In this document: positions 6,871-17,846 of the stretch, piece after piece | Layout of the letters: each line of letters opens with the position of its first letter | Numbering within the stretch: position 1 is the stretch's first letter | Assembly (NCBI RefSeq): GCF_902833085.1 | Contig: NZ_CADFEB010000002.1 | Location: 744,001 to 808,000, forward strand | Direction: 5' to 3' | Source of the DNA: Burkholderia ubonensis | Lineage (GTDB): Bacteria; Pseudomonadota; Gammaproteobacteria; Burkholderiales; Burkholderiaceae | Length of the DNA stretch: 64,000 bases | The notes under the pieces: generated by a model | What the model saw: the letters and a program-made list of their open reading frames with translations, nothing else | Database searches by the model: none | Told to the model about the DNA's origin: nothing | Translations under genes and position numbers: made by a program

Positions 6871-7773
6871 ATGAACATCACGCTGCGCCAGCTTCGCGTA
6901 TTCATCGAGGTCGCGCGGCTCAAGAGCTTCAGCCGCGCCGGCGACGAGATCGGGCTCACGCAGTCCGCGGTGAGCCGCTGCGTGCGGGAACTGGAGGCGG
7001 AGCTGGGGCTGAAGCTGATCGATCGCACCACGCGCGACGTGCAGTTGACCGACGTCGGCGGGAACCTGGTCGCGAGCGTGTCGCGTCTGATCGGCGATCT
7101 CGACGACACGCTGCGCGAGATTCGCGAAATCGGCGAGCAGCGCCGCGGGCGCGTGATCGTCGCCGCCAGCCCGACGATCGCGTGCCGGCTGATGCCGCGC
7201 GTCGTCGCCGCCTGCGAACGGCAGTTTCCGTTCGTCACGCTCGGCCTGCGCGACGACGTGCAGAGCGACGTGCTGCGCAAGGTGAAGTCGGGCGAGGTGG
7301 ATTTCGGCGTCGTGATCGGGCCGCTCAGCGTCGCCGATCTCGTGAGCGAGCCGCTGATGACCGATTCGTTCTGCCTCGTGGCGCGCGCCGACCATCCGCT
7401 CGCGTCGCGCGCGGAGGTGCCGTGGTCGGCGCTGAACGGCGAGCGCCTCGTGCTGCTCGATCACGCGTCGGGCAGCCGGCCCCTGATCGATGCGGCGCTG
7501 GCCGCGCATCGGGTGAGCGCGACGGTCATGCAGGAGCTCGGGCATTCGGCGACGGTGTTCGGGCTCGTCGAAGCCGGCGTCGGCGTGAGCGTGCAGCCGT
7601 GGCTGTCGCTGCCGCTGCCGGCCGGTTCGACGCTCGTCGCGCGCCCGCTCACGCCGCGCACGGAGCGCACGGTCGAACTGGTGCGCCGCCGCGACCGCTC
7701 GCTGTCTCCCGCCGCGCAGGCGATCTGGGAGCTCGTGCACCAGATGCCCGCCCGGGCCGAGGATCTCGACTGA
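6871..7773 (+). CDS. LysR-family transcriptional regulator
   Basis: The 300-aa protein has the LysR winged helix-turn-helix at residues 3-62 (LRQLRVFIEVARLKSFSRAG, then TQSAVSRCVRELEAELG and LIDRTTRDVQLTDVG) and a type-2 periplasmic-binding-like effector domain from about residue 92 (GRVIVAASPTIACRLMP). LysR proteins bind a small molecule and usually activate a neighbouring gene. The aminotransferase gene follows 78 bases later in the same direction, so the two may be co-transcribed. The effector is unknown. The ATG at 6871 follows GAGGAC. Confidence 0.92.
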   Translation: MNITLRQLRVFIEVARLKSFSRAGDEIGLTQSAVSRCVRELEAELGLKLIDRTTRDVQLTDVGGNLVASVSRLIGDLDDTLREIREIGEQRRGRVIVAASPTIACRLMPRVVAACERQFPFVTLGLRDDVQSDVLRKVKSGEVDFGVVIGPLSVADLVSEPLMTDSFCLVARADHPLASRAEVPWSALNGERLVLLDHASGSRPLIDAALAAHRVSATVMQELGHSATVFGLVEAGVGVSVQPWLSLPLPAGSTLVARPLTPRTERTVELVRRRDRSLSPAAQAIWELVHQMPARAEDLD

Positions 7774-7851
7774 CAGCGTCGCCGCCGGTCCGCGCCCGCT
7801 CGCCGTCAGCGCCGTTACACTGCGGAACATGTTCCTTCGGGGCGAGATCCG

Positions 7852-9054
7852 ATGACGAATTCCTCTGGTTGTCGTCCGGCGACGGGCGAGCCGGCGGCGC
7901 GCGATGCGGTGCGGGACCTGCGGCCGTCGCTGATCCGGGAAGTGGCGAATGCCGGCTTCGGCGTGCCGGACGTGCTGCCGTTCTGGTTCGGCGAATCCGA
8001 CCGCGTCACGCCGGGTTTCGTCCGCGACGAGGCCGCCGCCGCACTGCGGGACGGTGCGACGTTCTACACGCACAACCTCGGCACCGCGGCGCTGCGCGAG
8101 GCAATCGCAGCCTACGTGGGGGCGCGCCACGGCGCGACGACGGCGGACACGGTCGCCGTGACGAGTTCGGGCGTCAGTGCGCTGATGCTGGTCGCGCAGC
8201 TGCTCGTCGGTCCGGGCGACCGCGTCGTCGCGGTGACGCCGCTGTGGCCGAATCTCGTCGAGATCCCGAAGATTCTCGGGGCGAGGGTCGAGTCCGTGCC
8301 GCTGCGTCATGGCGCGACGGGCTGGCGGCTCGATGTCGACCGGTTGCTCGCGGCGCTGACGCCCGACACGCGCATGCTGCTGCTCAATTCGCCGAACAAC
8401 CCGACCGGCTGGACCATGTCGCGCGACGATCAGTGCGCGGTGCTCGCGCATTGCCGCCGTCACGGGATCTGGGTGGTCGCCGACGAGGTGTACGAGCGGC
8501 TTGCGTTCGACGGCGCTGGCGCGCCGTCGTTTCTGGACATCGCGTCGCGCGACGAGCGGGTCGTCGTCGTGAACTCGTTCTCGAAGGCGTGGGCGATGAC
8601 CGGCTGGCGGCTCGGCTGGCTGGTTGCGCCGGCATCGGTCATGGGCGAGCTCGCGAAGCTCGTCGAATACAACACGTCGTGCGCGCCGGGCTTCGTGCAG
8701 GCCGCGGGCGAAGTCGCGTTGCGCGACGGCGAGCCGTTCGTCCGGTCGTTCGTCGCGGCGCTGCACGAGGCGCGCGACCATCTGATCGCCGCACTGCGCA
8801 CGCTGCCGGGCGTCGACGTGCCGCCGCCGCCCGGTGCGATGTACCTGTTCCTGCGCTTGCCCGGATCGGAGCAGAGTCTTGCATTCTGCAAGACATTGGT
8901 GCGCGAGGCGGGGCTCGGCCTTGCGCCGGGATGCGCGTTCGGTCCCGAGGGAGAGGGGTTCGTGCGATGGTGCTACGCGTGCGACCCGGCGCGGCTGGAC
9001 GCGGGCGTCGAGCGGCTGCGGCGGTTTTTGGCGACCGGGGCGGCGTCGCGCTGA
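7852..9054 (+). CDS. Class I/II pyridoxal-phosphate aminotransferase
   Basis: The 400-aa fold-type I enzyme of the aspartate aminotransferase superfamily carries the NSPNNPTG motif (179-186), the cofactor Asp (VVADEVY, D211) and the Schiff-base lysine in NSFSKAWAMTGWRLGW (K245). It transfers amino groups between an amino acid and a 2-oxo acid in the cytosol. Burkholderia carries many such paralogues and the sequence does not fix the substrate. The start follows GGCGAG, and a LysR regulator is directly upstream. No terminator is obvious after it. Confidence 0.9.
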   Translation: MTNSSGCRPATGEPAARDAVRDLRPSLIREVANAGFGVPDVLPFWFGESDRVTPGFVRDEAAAALRDGATFYTHNLGTAALREAIAAYVGARHGATTADTVAVTSSGVSALMLVAQLLVGPGDRVVAVTPLWPNLVEIPKILGARVESVPLRHGATGWRLDVDRLLAALTPDTRMLLLNSPNNPTGWTMSRDDQCAVLAHCRRHGIWVVADEVYERLAFDGAGAPSFLDIASRDERVVVVNSFSKAWAMTGWRLGWLVAPASVMGELAKLVEYNTSCAPGFVQAAGEVALRDGEPFVRSFVAALHEARDHLIAALRTLPGVDVPPPPGAMYLFLRLPGSEQSLAFCKTLVREAGLGLAPGCAFGPEGEGFVRWCYACDPARLDAGVERLRRFLATGAASR

Positions 9055-9104
9055 AACGGGGCTGGACCGTTCCGGCAGGGCGAGAGCGGGTCCCTCTACT
9101 CATC

Positions 9105-9133
9105 TTTACGCACTCGGCAATTTTGCGTAAGAT
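9105..9133 (+). promoter_or_regulatory. Putative scpB promoter with overlapping inverted repeat
   Basis: TTTACG (9105-9110), a 17-base spacer and TAAGAT (9128-9133) form a plausible sigma-70 promoter. TTACGCA (9106-9112) and TGCGTAA (9124-9130) form a 7-bp inverted repeat laid over it, a possible operator. The predicted leader before scpB is about 185 bases. Confidence 0.45.
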
Positions 9134-9325
9134 GGCGCTCAGTCACGCGGTTCCCTCGTTGAATCGTGCTGTTCCGTCCGGTTTGGGCCTGGCTTGAAGT
9201 TGTTTCGCCGCCCCCGGTTCGTGCTCCCATCAATATGACCGATCAGAATCGGGCGAGCGCGTCTTCCGTTCCTTTCGTCTGTTTGTTGATCCGGTTCGTT
9301 TGACCACAGGGTCTGGCCTAGCTGC

Positions 9326-10351
9326 ATGAATACCCAAGAGGCGAAGATCGTCCTCGAGACTGCTTTGATCTGCGCGCAGGAACCGCTGAAGCTCGGCGAT
9401 CTGCGCAAGCTATTTGCCGACAGCGTGTCGGCTGACACGGTCCGCACGTTGCTCGAAGATCTGAAACAGGAATGGTCCGGTCGTGGTGTCGAGCTGGTGG
9501 CGCTGGCGAGCGGCTGGCGCTTTCAGAGCAAGCCGGCGATGCGCAGCTTTCTCGACCGCCTGCATCCGGAGAAGCCGCCGAAGTATTCGCGCGCGGTGCT
9601 CGAGACGCTGGCGATCATTGCGTACCGGCAGCCGGTCACGCGCGGGGACATCGAGGAAATCCGCGGTGTCACGGTCAACACGCAGGTGGTCAAGCAGCTC
9701 GAGGATCGCGGCTGGATCGAGGTGATCGGGCATCGCGACGTGCCGGGGCGTCCGGCGCTGTATGCGACGACCAAGCAGTTCCTCGACGATCTCGGCCTGA
9801 AGGCGCTCGACGATCTGCCCGCGCTCGAGGAGCCTGCGGCGAACATCGAGGCCGCGCTGCTCGCGCAGCATGCGATGGATTTCGAAGACGGTGCGCCGGC
9901 CGCCGAGGATGCGGCAGCCGCGGACGACGCGGCGGCGGATGCGTCCGGATCGGCGCAAGCGCTCGCGCAGCCGGCTGACGTCGAGGCCGGCGGTGCCTCG
10001 GCGCACGAATCGCCGGACCGCGATACGCTCGCGATTGAGGGTGCGGGAACGGAAGACGCCGGCGTCGAAGCAACGCCGGCCGACGTGCAGCCCGAGTCGC
10101 TGCACGCGGAGTTGAACGAGGAAGATCGCAAGCCGGCCGCCGAAGCGGCAGCCGGCGACGGAGCGGAAGCGGTCGACGACATGTCCGGCGTGGCCGGGCA
10201 TGCCGACGCACCCCGTTCCCGTCCTGCGGACGACGAGATGACGGACGACACGTCCGACAGCCTCGCGGATGCCGTACGCAGCGCCAGCGCGCCCATCGGG
10301 GCGGACGAGCTGCCGGACGACGAAGCAGAACCTGAACAGCGTCGCGCCTGA
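9326..10351 (+). CDS. scpB: Segregation and condensation protein ScpB with long acidic tail
   Basis: ScpB is the winged-helix (kite) subunit of the SMC-ScpAB condensin that organises the chromosome. The first ~175 residues carry the family core ([54 protein letters not shown] and [13 protein letters not shown]). The following ~165 residues are an Ala/Asp/Glu-rich, probably disordered tail that is not in the ~200-aa ScpB of most bacteria. rluB follows 60 bases downstream, a neighbourhood common in proteobacteria. Confidence 0.93.
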   Translation: MNTQEAKIVLETALICAQEPLKLGDLRKLFADSVSADTVRTLLEDLKQEWSGRGVELVALASGWRFQSKPAMRSFLDRLHPEKPPKYSRAVLETLAIIAYRQPVTRGDIEEIRGVTVNTQVVKQLEDRGWIEVIGHRDVPGRPALYATTKQFLDDLGLKALDDLPALEEPAANIEAALLAQHAMDFEDGAPAAEDAAAADDAAADASGSAQALAQPADVEAGGASAHESPDRDTLAIEGAGTEDAGVEATPADVQPESLHAELNEEDRKPAAEAAAGDGAEAVDDMSGVAGHADAPRSRPADDEMTDDTSDSLADAVRSASAPIGADELPDDEAEPEQRRA

Positions 10352-10411
10352 TCGCGGCCAATTCCATGCCGCGCCCGCGCCGGGCGCGAGACCTGACATT
10401 TTGAGGTTGTT

Positions 10412-12100
10412 TTGACTGATATCCACGATATTGAATCGTCCGCGCCTGCCGTGCAGGCAGCGCGCGCCGACGATGCGCCCGAGCAGGGCGGCTCGGCCGA
10501 GGGTGGCGACGAACGTCCCCGCCGCGGCCTGCGGCGCGGCCCGCGCAGCCTGATCGCGCGCCGTCGCGCGGCTGCGAAGTCGAAGGGCGCCGAGGGCTCG
10601 CCGCAGGGCGAGGAAGGTGCGCAAGCGCCTGCCGCGGCAGCGGAAGCGCAGCCGCCGGCGCGGGCGCCGCGCAAGGAAGGCGCGGCGAAGGGCGGGCGCA
10701 AGCCGGCGCCCAAGCGCGAAGGCGCGGCGCGCCAGGGCGGCCAGGGCAAGCGCGGCGGTGCTGCCGGCGCGGCCGGTGCTGCCGGCACGGCCGGGGAAGC
10801 GGCCCAGGACGACCTGTTCGCGTACGTGACGTCGCCGGCGTTCGATGCGGACAATTCCGCGGCGGGCAGCGGCGTGCGCGCGCCGATGCTGCGGCGCGGC
10901 CGCGGCCAGACGGCCAACAAGCGCGTGCTGTCGCCGGACGACGATGCGCCGAAGCTTCACAAGGTGCTGGCGGAAGCCGGCATGGGCTCACGCCGTGAAA
11001 TGGAAGAGCTGATCGTCGCCGGCCGCGTGTCGGTGAACGGCGAACCAGCGCACATCGGCCAGCGCATCATGCCGACCGACCAGGTCCGGATCAACGGCAA
11101 GCCGGTCAAGCGCAAGCTGCCGAACAAGCCGCCGCGCGTGCTGCTGTATCACAAGCCGACAGGCGAGATCGTCAGCCATGCGGATCCGGAAGGCCGGCCG
11201 TCGGTGTTCGACCGCCTGCCGCCGATGAAGACGGCCAAATGGCTTGCGGTTGGCCGGCTCGACTTCAACACCGAAGGGCTGCTGATGCTGACGACGTCGG
11301 GCGACCTGGCGAACCGCTTCATGCATCCGCGCTACAGCGTCGAGCGCGAGTATGCGGTGCGGGTGGTCGGCGAGCTGTCCGAAGGCAACCGGCAGAAGCT
11401 GCTGCACGGCGTCGAGCTGGACGACGGCCCGGCCAACTTCCTGCGCATCCGCGATGGCGGCGGCGAAGGCACGAATCACTGGTATCACGTTGCGCTGGCC
11501 GAAGGCCGCAATCGCGAAGTGCGCCGGATGTTCGAGGCGGCCGGCCTGATGGTGAGCCGCCTGATCCGCACGCGCCATGGCCCGATCCCGCTGCCGCGCG
11601 GCCTGAAGCGCGGCCGCTGGGAAGAGCTCGACGAAGCGCAGGTGCGCAAGCTGATGGCGACGGTCGGCCTGAAGGCGCCGTCGGAAGAGAAGGGCAAGCG
11701 CGGTAGCGGTGGCCAGGCCGAGCGCCGCCAGCCCGACCCGATGCAGACGTCGATGGGCTTCATCGGCCGTGAGCCGGTGCTGACGACGCACGGCAACCTC
11801 GAGCAGCCGCGGCGCGGCCCGCGGCGTGGCGCGGCGGGCGGCTTCGCCGGCCCGAGCGGCTTCGGCGGCGGCATGCCGGGCATGTCGGGCGGCTACGGCA
11901 GCGGCCAGCGTGCGGGCGGCGGGCGCGACGTCGACGGCAACCGCGCATCGTATGGCGCGGGCGGCAACAAACGTGGCGGCGGCGCCGGCAAGGGCGGCGG
12001 CAATCGCAACCCGAACGGCAATCGCGCGGAAGGCGCCGGCAACGGCGGCGGCGCGCGCGGCGGCCAGCGTCCGCAGCGGAATCGCTCGCGCGGCCGCTGA
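10412..12100 (+). CDS. rluB: 23S rRNA pseudouridine synthase RluB with extended tails
   Basis: RluB converts U2605 of 23S rRNA to pseudouridine. The frame starts with TTG at 10412 after TTGAGGTTG (start not fully certain). Residues 1-175 are a basic, Ala/Gly-rich extension. An S4 RNA-binding domain follows (about 179-232, [20 protein letters not shown]). The catalytic domain has [14 protein letters not shown] with the nucleophile Asp284, and [13 protein letters not shown]. After residue ~440 comes a long Gly/Arg/Asn-rich tail, probably disordered and RNA-binding. At 562 aa it is nearly twice the E. coli length (291 aa); the additions are typical of Burkholderia. Confidence 0.93.
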   Translation: MTDIHDIESSAPAVQAARADDAPEQGGSAEGGDERPRRGLRRGPRSLIARRRAAAKSKGAEGSPQGEEGAQAPAAAAEAQPPARAPRKEGAAKGGRKPAPKREGAARQGGQGKRGGAAGAAGAAGTAGEAAQDDLFAYVTSPAFDADNSAAGSGVRAPMLRRGRGQTANKRVLSPDDDAPKLHKVLAEAGMGSRREMEELIVAGRVSVNGEPAHIGQRIMPTDQVRINGKPVKRKLPNKPPRVLLYHKPTGEIVSHADPEGRPSVFDRLPPMKTAKWLAVGRLDFNTEGLLMLTTSGDLANRFMHPRYSVEREYAVRVVGELSEGNRQKLLHGVELDDGPANFLRIRDGGGEGTNHWYHVALAEGRNREVRRMFEAAGLMVSRLIRTRHGPIPLPRGLKRGRWEELDEAQVRKLMATVGLKAPSEEKGKRGSGGQAERRQPDPMQTSMGFIGREPVLTTHGNLEQPRRGPRRGAAGGFAGPSGFGGGMPGMSGGYGSGQRAGGGRDVDGNRASYGAGGNKRGGGAGKGGGNRNPNGNRAEGAGNGGGARGGQRPQRNRSRGR

Positions 12101-12175
12101 GCTGCGGATCGCGGCGCAACCTGCCGCGTCTCGCCGGCGAAATCGGTTTGAAAGTCCGGTTTTGCCGGCGGGCGC

Positions 12176-12204
12176 TTGGCGTTTGCGCCGAAAATCGCTA
12201 TAAT
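12176..12204 (+). promoter_or_regulatory. Sigma-70 promoter of the rimP-nusA-infB operon
   Basis: TTGGCG (12176-12181), exactly 17 bases, then the perfect -10 TATAAT (12199-12204). Transcription should start near 12211, about 180 bases before rimP. Confidence 0.8.
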
Positions 12205-12210
12205 CGCAAA

Positions 12211-12290
12211 GTCGCTGGGCGTACGGATTTGATGTGCGGCTCAGGTGCGACCACCGGTAAGAAGATGGGCGTTCCGCCCATTTTTTTTTG
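12211..12290 (+). ncRNA. Short terminated leader RNA upstream of rimP (candidate attenuator)
   Basis: From the predicted start, an ~80-nt RNA runs to a full intrinsic terminator (ATGGGCG 12265-12271, loop TTC, CGCCCAT 12275-12281, then nine T), 100 bases before rimP. All of rimP-nusA-infB must be transcribed through it, so the stop must be conditional. NusA itself stimulates pausing and termination, and leader-terminator control of this operon is known in other proteobacteria. Autoregulation by NusA is therefore a reasonable inference. Confidence 0.6.
12265..12290 (+). terminator. Intrinsic terminator inside the rimP leader
   Basis: A 7-bp GC-rich stem with a 3-nt loop is followed by nine consecutive T. 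It lies between promoter and first gene, which indicates attenuation rather than gene-end termination. Confidence 0.85.
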
Positions 12291-12391
12291 CTGAAACGGT
12301 TAGGCATCTCGGGTAGCGCTTCCTGCGCCGGCTAAGGCGCGCGCCCGCGGGTGAATCGCGAGCGGCGGGCGCGAACACCTGAGAGGGCACT

Positions 12392-12850
12392 GTGCAACTG
12401 ACGGAACTGATAGAAACCACGGTCACCGGACTCGGCTACGAGCTGGTGGATCTCGAGCGCACCGGGCGCGGCATGCTTTGCATCTATATCGACCAGCCTG
12501 CCGGCATTTCGCTCGACGATTGCGAAAAGGTCACGCGTCAGCTCCAGCACGTCTTGACGGTCGAAAACATCGATTACGAACGGCTCGAAGTCTCGTCCCC
12601 GGGGCTCGACCGCCCGTTGAAGAAGCTGGCCGACTTCGAGCGCTTCGCTGGCAGCGAAGTCTCCGTGACCTTGAAAAAGCCGCTGGACGGGCGCAAGACG
12701 TACCGGGGCATTCTGCACGCGCCGAACGGCGAAACGATCGGTTTGGAATTTGAGAGGAACAAGGGCGAGGCAGCCATGCTGGATTTCACGCTGGCCGATA
12801 TCGACAAAGCCCGCCTGATTCCGCAAGTTGACTTTAGGAGCCGCAAATAA
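12392..12850 (+). CDS. rimP: Ribosome maturation factor RimP
   Basis: The 152-aa protein assists assembly of the 30S ribosomal subunit. The N-terminal alpha/beta domain ([20 protein letters not shown]) carries the typical [14 protein letters not shown] segment and [15 protein letters not shown]; the C-terminal SH3-like domain follows ([20 protein letters not shown]). The start is GTG at 12392 behind GAGAGGG. Its TAA stop overlaps the nusA start (TAATG), so the two are translationally coupled. It is the first gene of the rimP-nusA-infB operon. Confidence 0.95.
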   Translation: MQLTELIETTVTGLGYELVDLERTGRGMLCIYIDQPAGISLDDCEKVTRQLQHVLTVENIDYERLEVSSPGLDRPLKKLADFERFAGSEVSVTLKKPLDGRKTYRGILHAPNGETIGLEFERNKGEAAMLDFTLADIDKARLIPQVDFRSRK

Positions 12851-14325
12851 TGAGTCGCGAAGTGTTGATGCTGGTGGATGCGCTGGCGCGCGAGAAAAAC
12901 GTCGACAAGGATGTCGTGCTGGGCGCCCTCGAGGCGGCGCTCGCATCGGCTTCCAAGAAGCTGTTCGACGAAGGCGCCGAGATCCGCGTCCATATCGATC
13001 GCGAAAGCGGCGAGCACGAAACCTTCCGTCGCTGGCTCGTCGTGCCCGACGAAGCGGGCCTGCAGGAGCCGGATCGCGAGATCCTGCTGTTCGAGGCGCG
13101 TGAGCAGAAGGGCGACGTCGAAGTCGGCGACTACATCGAGGAGTCGGTGCCGTCGATCGAGTTCGGCCGCATCGGCGCGCAGGCCGCCAAGCAGGTGATC
13201 CTGCAGAAGGTGCGCGACGCGGAGCGCGAGCAGATCCTGAACGACTACCTCGAGCGCGGCGAAAAGATCATGACGGGCACGGTGAAGCGCCTCGACAAGG
13301 GCAACTTCATCGTCGAATCGGGTCGCGTCGAAGCGCTGCTGCGCCGCGACCAGCTGATTCCGAAGGAAAACCTGCGCGTGGGCGACCGCGTGCGCGCGTA
13401 CATCGCGAAGGTCGACCGCACCGCGCGCGGCCCGCAGATCGAGCTGTCGCGCACCGCGCCGGAATTCCTGATGAAGCTGTTCGAGATGGAAGTGCCGGAG
13501 ATCGAGCAGGGCCTGCTCGAGATCAAGGCGGCCGCGCGCGACCCGGGCGTGCGCGCGAAGATCGGCGTCGTCGCGTACGACAAGCGGATCGATCCGATCG
13601 GCACCTGCGTCGGCATTCGCGGTTCGCGCGTGCAGGCGGTGCGCAACGAGCTCGGTGGCGAAAACATCGACATCGTGCTATGGTCGGAAGATCCCGCCCA
13701 ATTCGTGATCGGCGCGCTCGCGCCGGCAGCCGTTCAGTCGATCGTCGTCGATGAAGAAAAGCACTCGATGGATGTCGTCGTCGACGAGAACGAACTGGCC
13801 GTCGCGATCGGCCGCAGCGGTCAGAACGTTCGCCTTGCCGGCGAGCTGACCGGCTGGCAGATCAACATCATGACGCCGGACGAGTCCGCCCAGAAGCAGG
13901 GCGAAGAGCGCGACCGGCTGCGTGCCCTGTTCATGGCGCGTCTCGACGTCGACGAAGAAGTTGCCGACATCCTGATCGACGAAGGCTTCACGAGCCTCGA
14001 AGAGATCGCTTACGTGCCGCTCAACGAAATGCTCGAGATCGAGGCGTTCGACGAGGATACCGTGCACGAGCTGCGCAACCGCGCGCGCGACGCGCTGCTG
14101 ACGATGGCGATCGCCAACGAAGAAAAGGTCGAAAACGCGGCGCTGGACCTGAAGAGCCTCGACGGCATCACGCCGGAGCTGCTCTCGAAGCTGGCCGAAC
14201 ACGGTGTGGCCACGCGCGACGATCTCGCCGAGCTGGCAGTGGATGAACTGGTCGATATGACCGGGGTGGAAGAGGATGCCGCTAAGGCGTTGATCATGAA
14301 AGCACGTGAACATTGGTTCCAGTGA
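12850..14325 (+). CDS. nusA: Transcription termination/antitermination protein NusA
   Basis: The 491-aa protein binds RNA polymerase and modulates pausing, termination and antitermination. In order: the N-terminal RNAP-binding domain (about 1-125), the S1 domain (about 130-200, [20 protein letters not shown]), KH1 and KH2 (about 230-345; [20 protein letters not shown], and [19 protein letters not shown]), and two acidic helix-hairpin repeats at the C-terminus (365-425 and 440-491), as in E. coli (495 aa). It is coupled to rimP by a one-base overlap. infB follows after 91 bases. Confidence 0.96.
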   Translation: MSREVLMLVDALAREKNVDKDVVLGALEAALASASKKLFDEGAEIRVHIDRESGEHETFRRWLVVPDEAGLQEPDREILLFEAREQKGDVEVGDYIEESVPSIEFGRIGAQAAKQVILQKVRDAEREQILNDYLERGEKIMTGTVKRLDKGNFIVESGRVEALLRRDQLIPKENLRVGDRVRAYIAKVDRTARGPQIELSRTAPEFLMKLFEMEVPEIEQGLLEIKAAARDPGVRAKIGVVAYDKRIDPIGTCVGIRGSRVQAVRNELGGENIDIVLWSEDPAQFVIGALAPAAVQSIVVDEEKHSMDVVVDENELAVAIGRSGQNVRLAGELTGWQINIMTPDESAQKQGEERDRLRALFMARLDVDEEVADILIDEGFTSLEEIAYVPLNEMLEIEAFDEDTVHELRNRARDALLTMAIANEEKVENAALDLKSLDGITPELLSKLAEHGVATRDDLAELAVDELVDMTGVEEDAAKALIMKAREHWFQ

Positions 14326-14416
14326 GAAATGACCATGGCGCACTGATTTGATGGCGGCCGTATGGCCTGACCCGATGCTAACCGCAAGGAATCGGTCCTT
14401 GCACTAAGAGGAATGA

Positions 14417-17323
14417 ATGGCGAGTAACAACGTAGCCCAATTTGCCGCGGAACTGAAAATGCCTGCTGGTGTGCTGCTCGAACAGCTGCAGGCAGCGGGC
14501 GTCCAGAAAGCGAGTGAAGACGATGCGCTGTCCGAGGCGGACAAGGCGCGTCTGCTCGATCATTTGCGCAAGTCGCACGGCGCGACCGACGGCGACAAGC
14601 GCAAGATCACGCTGACCCGCAAGCATACGTCGGAGATCAAGCAGTCCGACGCGACGGGCAAGGCTCGCACCATTCAGGTCGAGGTCCGCAAGAAGCGCAC
14701 GTTCGTCAAGCGTGACGACGTGGGCGATGTCGCGGACCAGGGTCACGCACAGGCCGCCGAAGCGGATGACGACGCGGAACTGAAGCGCCGCGAGGAAGAG
14801 GCGCGCCGCGAGGCCGAGCTGCTCGAGAAGCAGGCGCAGGAGCTGCGCGAGCGCCAGGAGCGCCTCGAGCGCGAGGAAGCGGAACGCCGCGCCCGCGAGG
14901 AAGCGGCCGAAGCGGAGCGTCGCCGCGCCGAGGAAGAGGCGGCGAAGCGCGCCGCAGCCGAAGCGGCGGCGAAGCAGGCTGCAGCCCAGCAGGCGGCAGC
15001 GGCCGAACAGGAAGCGCGCCCGCAGTCCTCGCAGGACGATGAGCGCGCGGCTGCCGAACGTGCGGCGCAGCGCGAAGCGGCGAAGAAGGCCGAGGATGCT
15101 GCACGCGAAGCGGCGGACAAGGCGCGCGCCGAGCAGGAAGAGATCAGCAAGCGCCGCGCGGCCGCCGAGGCGGAAGCGCGTGCGATCCGCGAGATGATGA
15201 ACACGCCGCGCAAGGCCGTGGTCAAGGCTGTCGAGCCGCCGAAGCCGGCGGAGCCGGCCAAGCCGGCCGAAGCGAAGGGCACGCTGCACAAGCCGGCGAA
15301 GCCGGAAGGCGCGCAGGCGCGTCCGGCGGCGAAGAAGCCGGCCGGCGCAGCACCGGCGACGACGCAGGCGCCGGCCGGCGCGGGCGACCGCAACAAGAAG
15401 CCGGGCGCCGGCAAGGGCGGCTGGCAGGACGACGCCGCGAAGCGCCGCGGCATCAAGACGCGTGGCGACTCGAGCGGCGGCGTCGACCGCGGATGGCGCG
15501 GCGGCCCGAAGGGGCGCGGCCGTCACCAGGAAAGCGCATCGTCGTTCCAGGCGCCGACCGAGCCGATCGTCCGTGAAGTGCATGTGCCGGAAACCATCTC
15601 GGTGGCCGACCTTGCGCACAAGATGGCAATCAAGGCCTCCGAAGTCATCAAGGTGATGATGAAGATGGGCCAGATGGTCACGATCAACCAGGTGCTGGAC
15701 CAGGAAACCGCGATGATCGTCGTCGAGGAACTGGGCCACCGCGCGGTTGCGGCGAAGCTGGACGATCCGGAAGCACTGCTCGTCGAAGGCGAGACCGGTA
15801 CCGATGCAGAGCAACTGCCGCGTCCGCCGGTCGTCACCGTGATGGGTCATGTCGACCACGGCAAGACCTCGCTGCTCGACTACATCCGCCGCGCGAAGGT
15901 CGCAGCGGGCGAAGCGGGCGGCATTACGCAGCACATCGGCGCGTATCACGTCGAAACGCCGCGCGGTGTCGTCACGTTCCTGGATACCCCGGGTCACGAG
16001 GCGTTCACGGCAATGCGTGCGCGTGGTGCGAAGGCGACCGACATCGTCGTTCTGGTGGTGGCGGCCGACGACGGCGTGATGCCGCAGACGAAGGAAGCCA
16101 TCTCGCACGCGAAGGCGGGCGGGGTGCCGATCGTCGTCGCGATCAACAAGATCGACAAGCCGGAAGCGAACCCGGACCGTGTGAAGCAGGAACTGGTCGC
16201 CGAAGGCGTCGTGCCGGAAGAATACGGCGGCGACTCGCCGTTCGTGCCGGTGTCGGCAAAGACGGGCACGGGCATCGACGATCTGCTCGAGAACGTGCTG
16301 CTGCAAGCCGAAGTGCTGGAGCTGAAGGCACCGGTCGAGGCGCCGGCCAAGGGCATCGTGATCGAAGCGAAGCTCGACAAGGGCAAGGGCCCGGTCGCAA
16401 CGATGCTGGTGCAGTCCGGTACGCTGAACCGCGGCGACATCGTGCTCGCGGGCACCGCTTACGGCCGCGTTCGTGCGATGCTCGACGAGAACGGCAAGCC
16501 GACGAAGGAAGCCGGCCCGTCGATCCCGGTCGAGATCCAGGGTCTGTCGGAAGTGCCGGGCGCAGGCGAGGAAGTGATCGTGCTGCCGGACGAGCGCAAG
16601 GCGCGCGAAATCGCGCTGTTCCGTCAGGGCAAGTTCCGCGACGTCAAGCTGGCGAAGCAGCAGGCAGCGAAGCTGGAAAGCATGCTCGAGCAGATGGGCG
16701 AAGGCGAAGTGCAGAACCTGCCGCTCATCATCAAGGCCGACGTGCAGGGTTCGCAGGAAGCGCTCGTGCAGTCGCTGCTCAAGCTGTCGACCAGCGAAGT
16801 GCGCGTGCAGATCGTGCACAGCGCCGTGGGCGGCATCAGCGAAAGCGACGTCAACCTGGCGACGGCATCGAAGGCGGTCATCATCGGCTTCAACACGCGT
16901 GCGGATGCGCAGGCGCGCAAGCTCGCGGAAGCCAATGGCGTCGACATCCGCTACTACAACATCATCTACGACGCAGTGGATGAGGTGAAGGCGGCGATGT
17001 CGGGCATGCTGGCGCCGGAGAAGCGCGAAGTCGTGACCGGCATGGTCGAGGTGCGCCAGGTGTTCAAGGTGCCGAAGGTCGGTACGGTCGCGGGCTGTAT
17101 GGTCACGGACGGTATCGTCAAGCGTTCGTCGTCGGTTCGCGTGCTGCGCAACAACGTCGTGATCTTCACCGGCGAACTCGAGTCGCTGAAGCGCTTCAAG
17201 GACGACGTGAAGGAAGTCAAGCAAGGCTTCGAGTGCGGCATGTCGGTGAAGAACTTCAACGACGTCATCGAAGGCGACCAGTTCGAAGTCTTCGAAGTGA
17301 CCGAAGTCGCGCGTACGCTGTAA
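14417..17323 (+). CDS. infB: Translation initiation factor IF-2
   Basis: The 968-aa GTPase brings initiator tRNA to the 30S subunit. The N-terminal IF2_N domain ([18 protein letters not shown]) is followed by a very long charged, Ala/Glu/Arg- and then Pro/Ala-rich linker (about 100-375), a second IF2_N-like segment (about 390-440), and the G domain: G1 GHVDHGKTS near residue 478, DTPGHEAF, and NKIDK. Then come domains II, III and IV (ends EVTEVART). Length is usual for Burkholderia and longer than E. coli (890). The RBS is AGAGGA just upstream. A hairpin terminator follows. Confidence 0.96.
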   Translation: MASNNVAQFAAELKMPAGVLLEQLQAAGVQKASEDDALSEADKARLLDHLRKSHGATDGDKRKITLTRKHTSEIKQSDATGKARTIQVEVRKKRTFVKRDDVGDVADQGHAQAAEADDDAELKRREEEARREAELLEKQAQELRERQERLEREEAERRAREEAAEAERRRAEEEAAKRAAAEAAAKQAAAQQAAAAEQEARPQSSQDDERAAAERAAQREAAKKAEDAAREAADKARAEQEEISKRRAAAEAEARAIREMMNTPRKAVVKAVEPPKPAEPAKPAEAKGTLHKPAKPEGAQARPAAKKPAGAAPATTQAPAGAGDRNKKPGAGKGGWQDDAAKRRGIKTRGDSSGGVDRGWRGGPKGRGRHQESASSFQAPTEPIVREVHVPETISVADLAHKMAIKASEVIKVMMKMGQMVTINQVLDQETAMIVVEELGHRAVAAKLDDPEALLVEGETGTDAEQLPRPPVVTVMGHVDHGKTSLLDYIRRAKVAAGEAGGITQHIGAYHVETPRGVVTFLDTPGHEAFTAMRARGAKATDIVVLVVAADDGVMPQTKEAISHAKAGGVPIVVAINKIDKPEANPDRVKQELVAEGVVPEEYGGDSPFVPVSAKTGTGIDDLLENVLLQAEVLELKAPVEAPAKGIVIEAKLDKGKGPVATMLVQSGTLNRGDIVLAGTAYGRVRAMLDENGKPTKEAGPSIPVEIQGLSEVPGAGEEVIVLPDERKAREIALFRQGKFRDVKLAKQQAAKLESMLEQMGEGEVQNLPLIIKADVQGSQEALVQSLLKLSTSEVRVQIVHSAVGGISESDVNLATASKAVIIGFNTRADAQARKLAEANGVDIRYYNIIYDAVDEVKAAMSGMLAPEKREVVTGMVEVRQVFKVPKVGTVAGCMVTDGIVKRSSSVRVLRNNVVIFTGELESLKRFKDDVKEVKQGFECGMSVKNFNDVIEGDQFEVFEVTEVARTL

Positions 17324-17340
17324 GCATCGCGCATCGGCTC

Positions 17341-17377
17341 ATGGGCGGGGCAGGCGTGGGCCTGTCCCGCCCATTTT
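17341..17377 (+). terminator. Hairpin terminator after infB
   Basis: ATGGGCGGGGCAGGC and GCCTGTCCCGCCCAT make a 15-bp stem (one G-U pair) with a GTGG loop and TTTTC after it. The short T run suggests partial read-through to rbfA and truB. Confidence 0.7.
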
Positions 17378-17434
17378 CATGGCGGCGCACCAAGGGTCGC
17401 CGCATTGTCCTGATAAACGCATCAGGGATCGATC

Positions 17435-17833
17435 ATGTCCAGGAAACGTACTTCTCCCAATCGCAACGTGCAGATCGCCGACCAGATTCAGCGCGACCTG
17501 TCCGAACTCATCATGCGCGAGGTCAAGGACCCGCGCATCGGCATCGTGACCATCCAGAGCGTGGAACTCACGCCGGACTACGCGCACGCGAAGGTATACT
17601 TCACGGCGCTCACCGGCGATCCGGAAAAGACGCAAGAGGCGCTGAACCACGCGTCCGGTCACCTGCACAACCTGCTGTTCAAGCGCCTGCACATCCATAC
17701 GGTGCCGACGCTGCATTTCCACTACGATCAGACGATCGAGAAGGCGGTGGAGATGTCGCGTCTGATCAAGGAAGCGAACTCGACGCGCGCGCTGGACGAC
17801 GACGAAACCGGCGCGCCCGCCAAGGAAGATTGA
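17435..17833 (+). CDS. rbfA: 30S ribosome-binding factor RbfA
   Basis: The 132-aa single KH-like domain protein is needed for late 30S maturation and cold adaptation. Family features are [18 protein letters not shown], the segment [19 protein letters not shown] and LRF-like positions ending in [14 protein letters not shown]. The C-terminal ~20 residues are acidic and variable. It lies between infB and truB in the classical nusA-infB-rbfA-truB order, with truB starting 13 bases after its stop. Confidence 0.95.
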   Translation: MSRKRTSPNRNVQIADQIQRDLSELIMREVKDPRIGIVTIQSVELTPDYAHAKVYFTALTGDPEKTQEALNHASGHLHNLLFKRLHIHTVPTLHFHYDQTIEKAVEMSRLIKEANSTRALDDDETGAPAKED

Positions 17834-17846
17834 GCTCGCCCGGCCT

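Noticed and set aside
6768..9197. 809-codon ORF overlapping the LysR and aminotransferase genes in another frame
   Set aside because: Both real genes carry complete family motifs in their own frames; this one is Arg/Ala-rich without motifs.
14378..17224. 948-codon ORF on the minus strand
   Set aside because: It is fully antisense to infB, has no RBS or family features and arises from the GC3 bias of the real gene.
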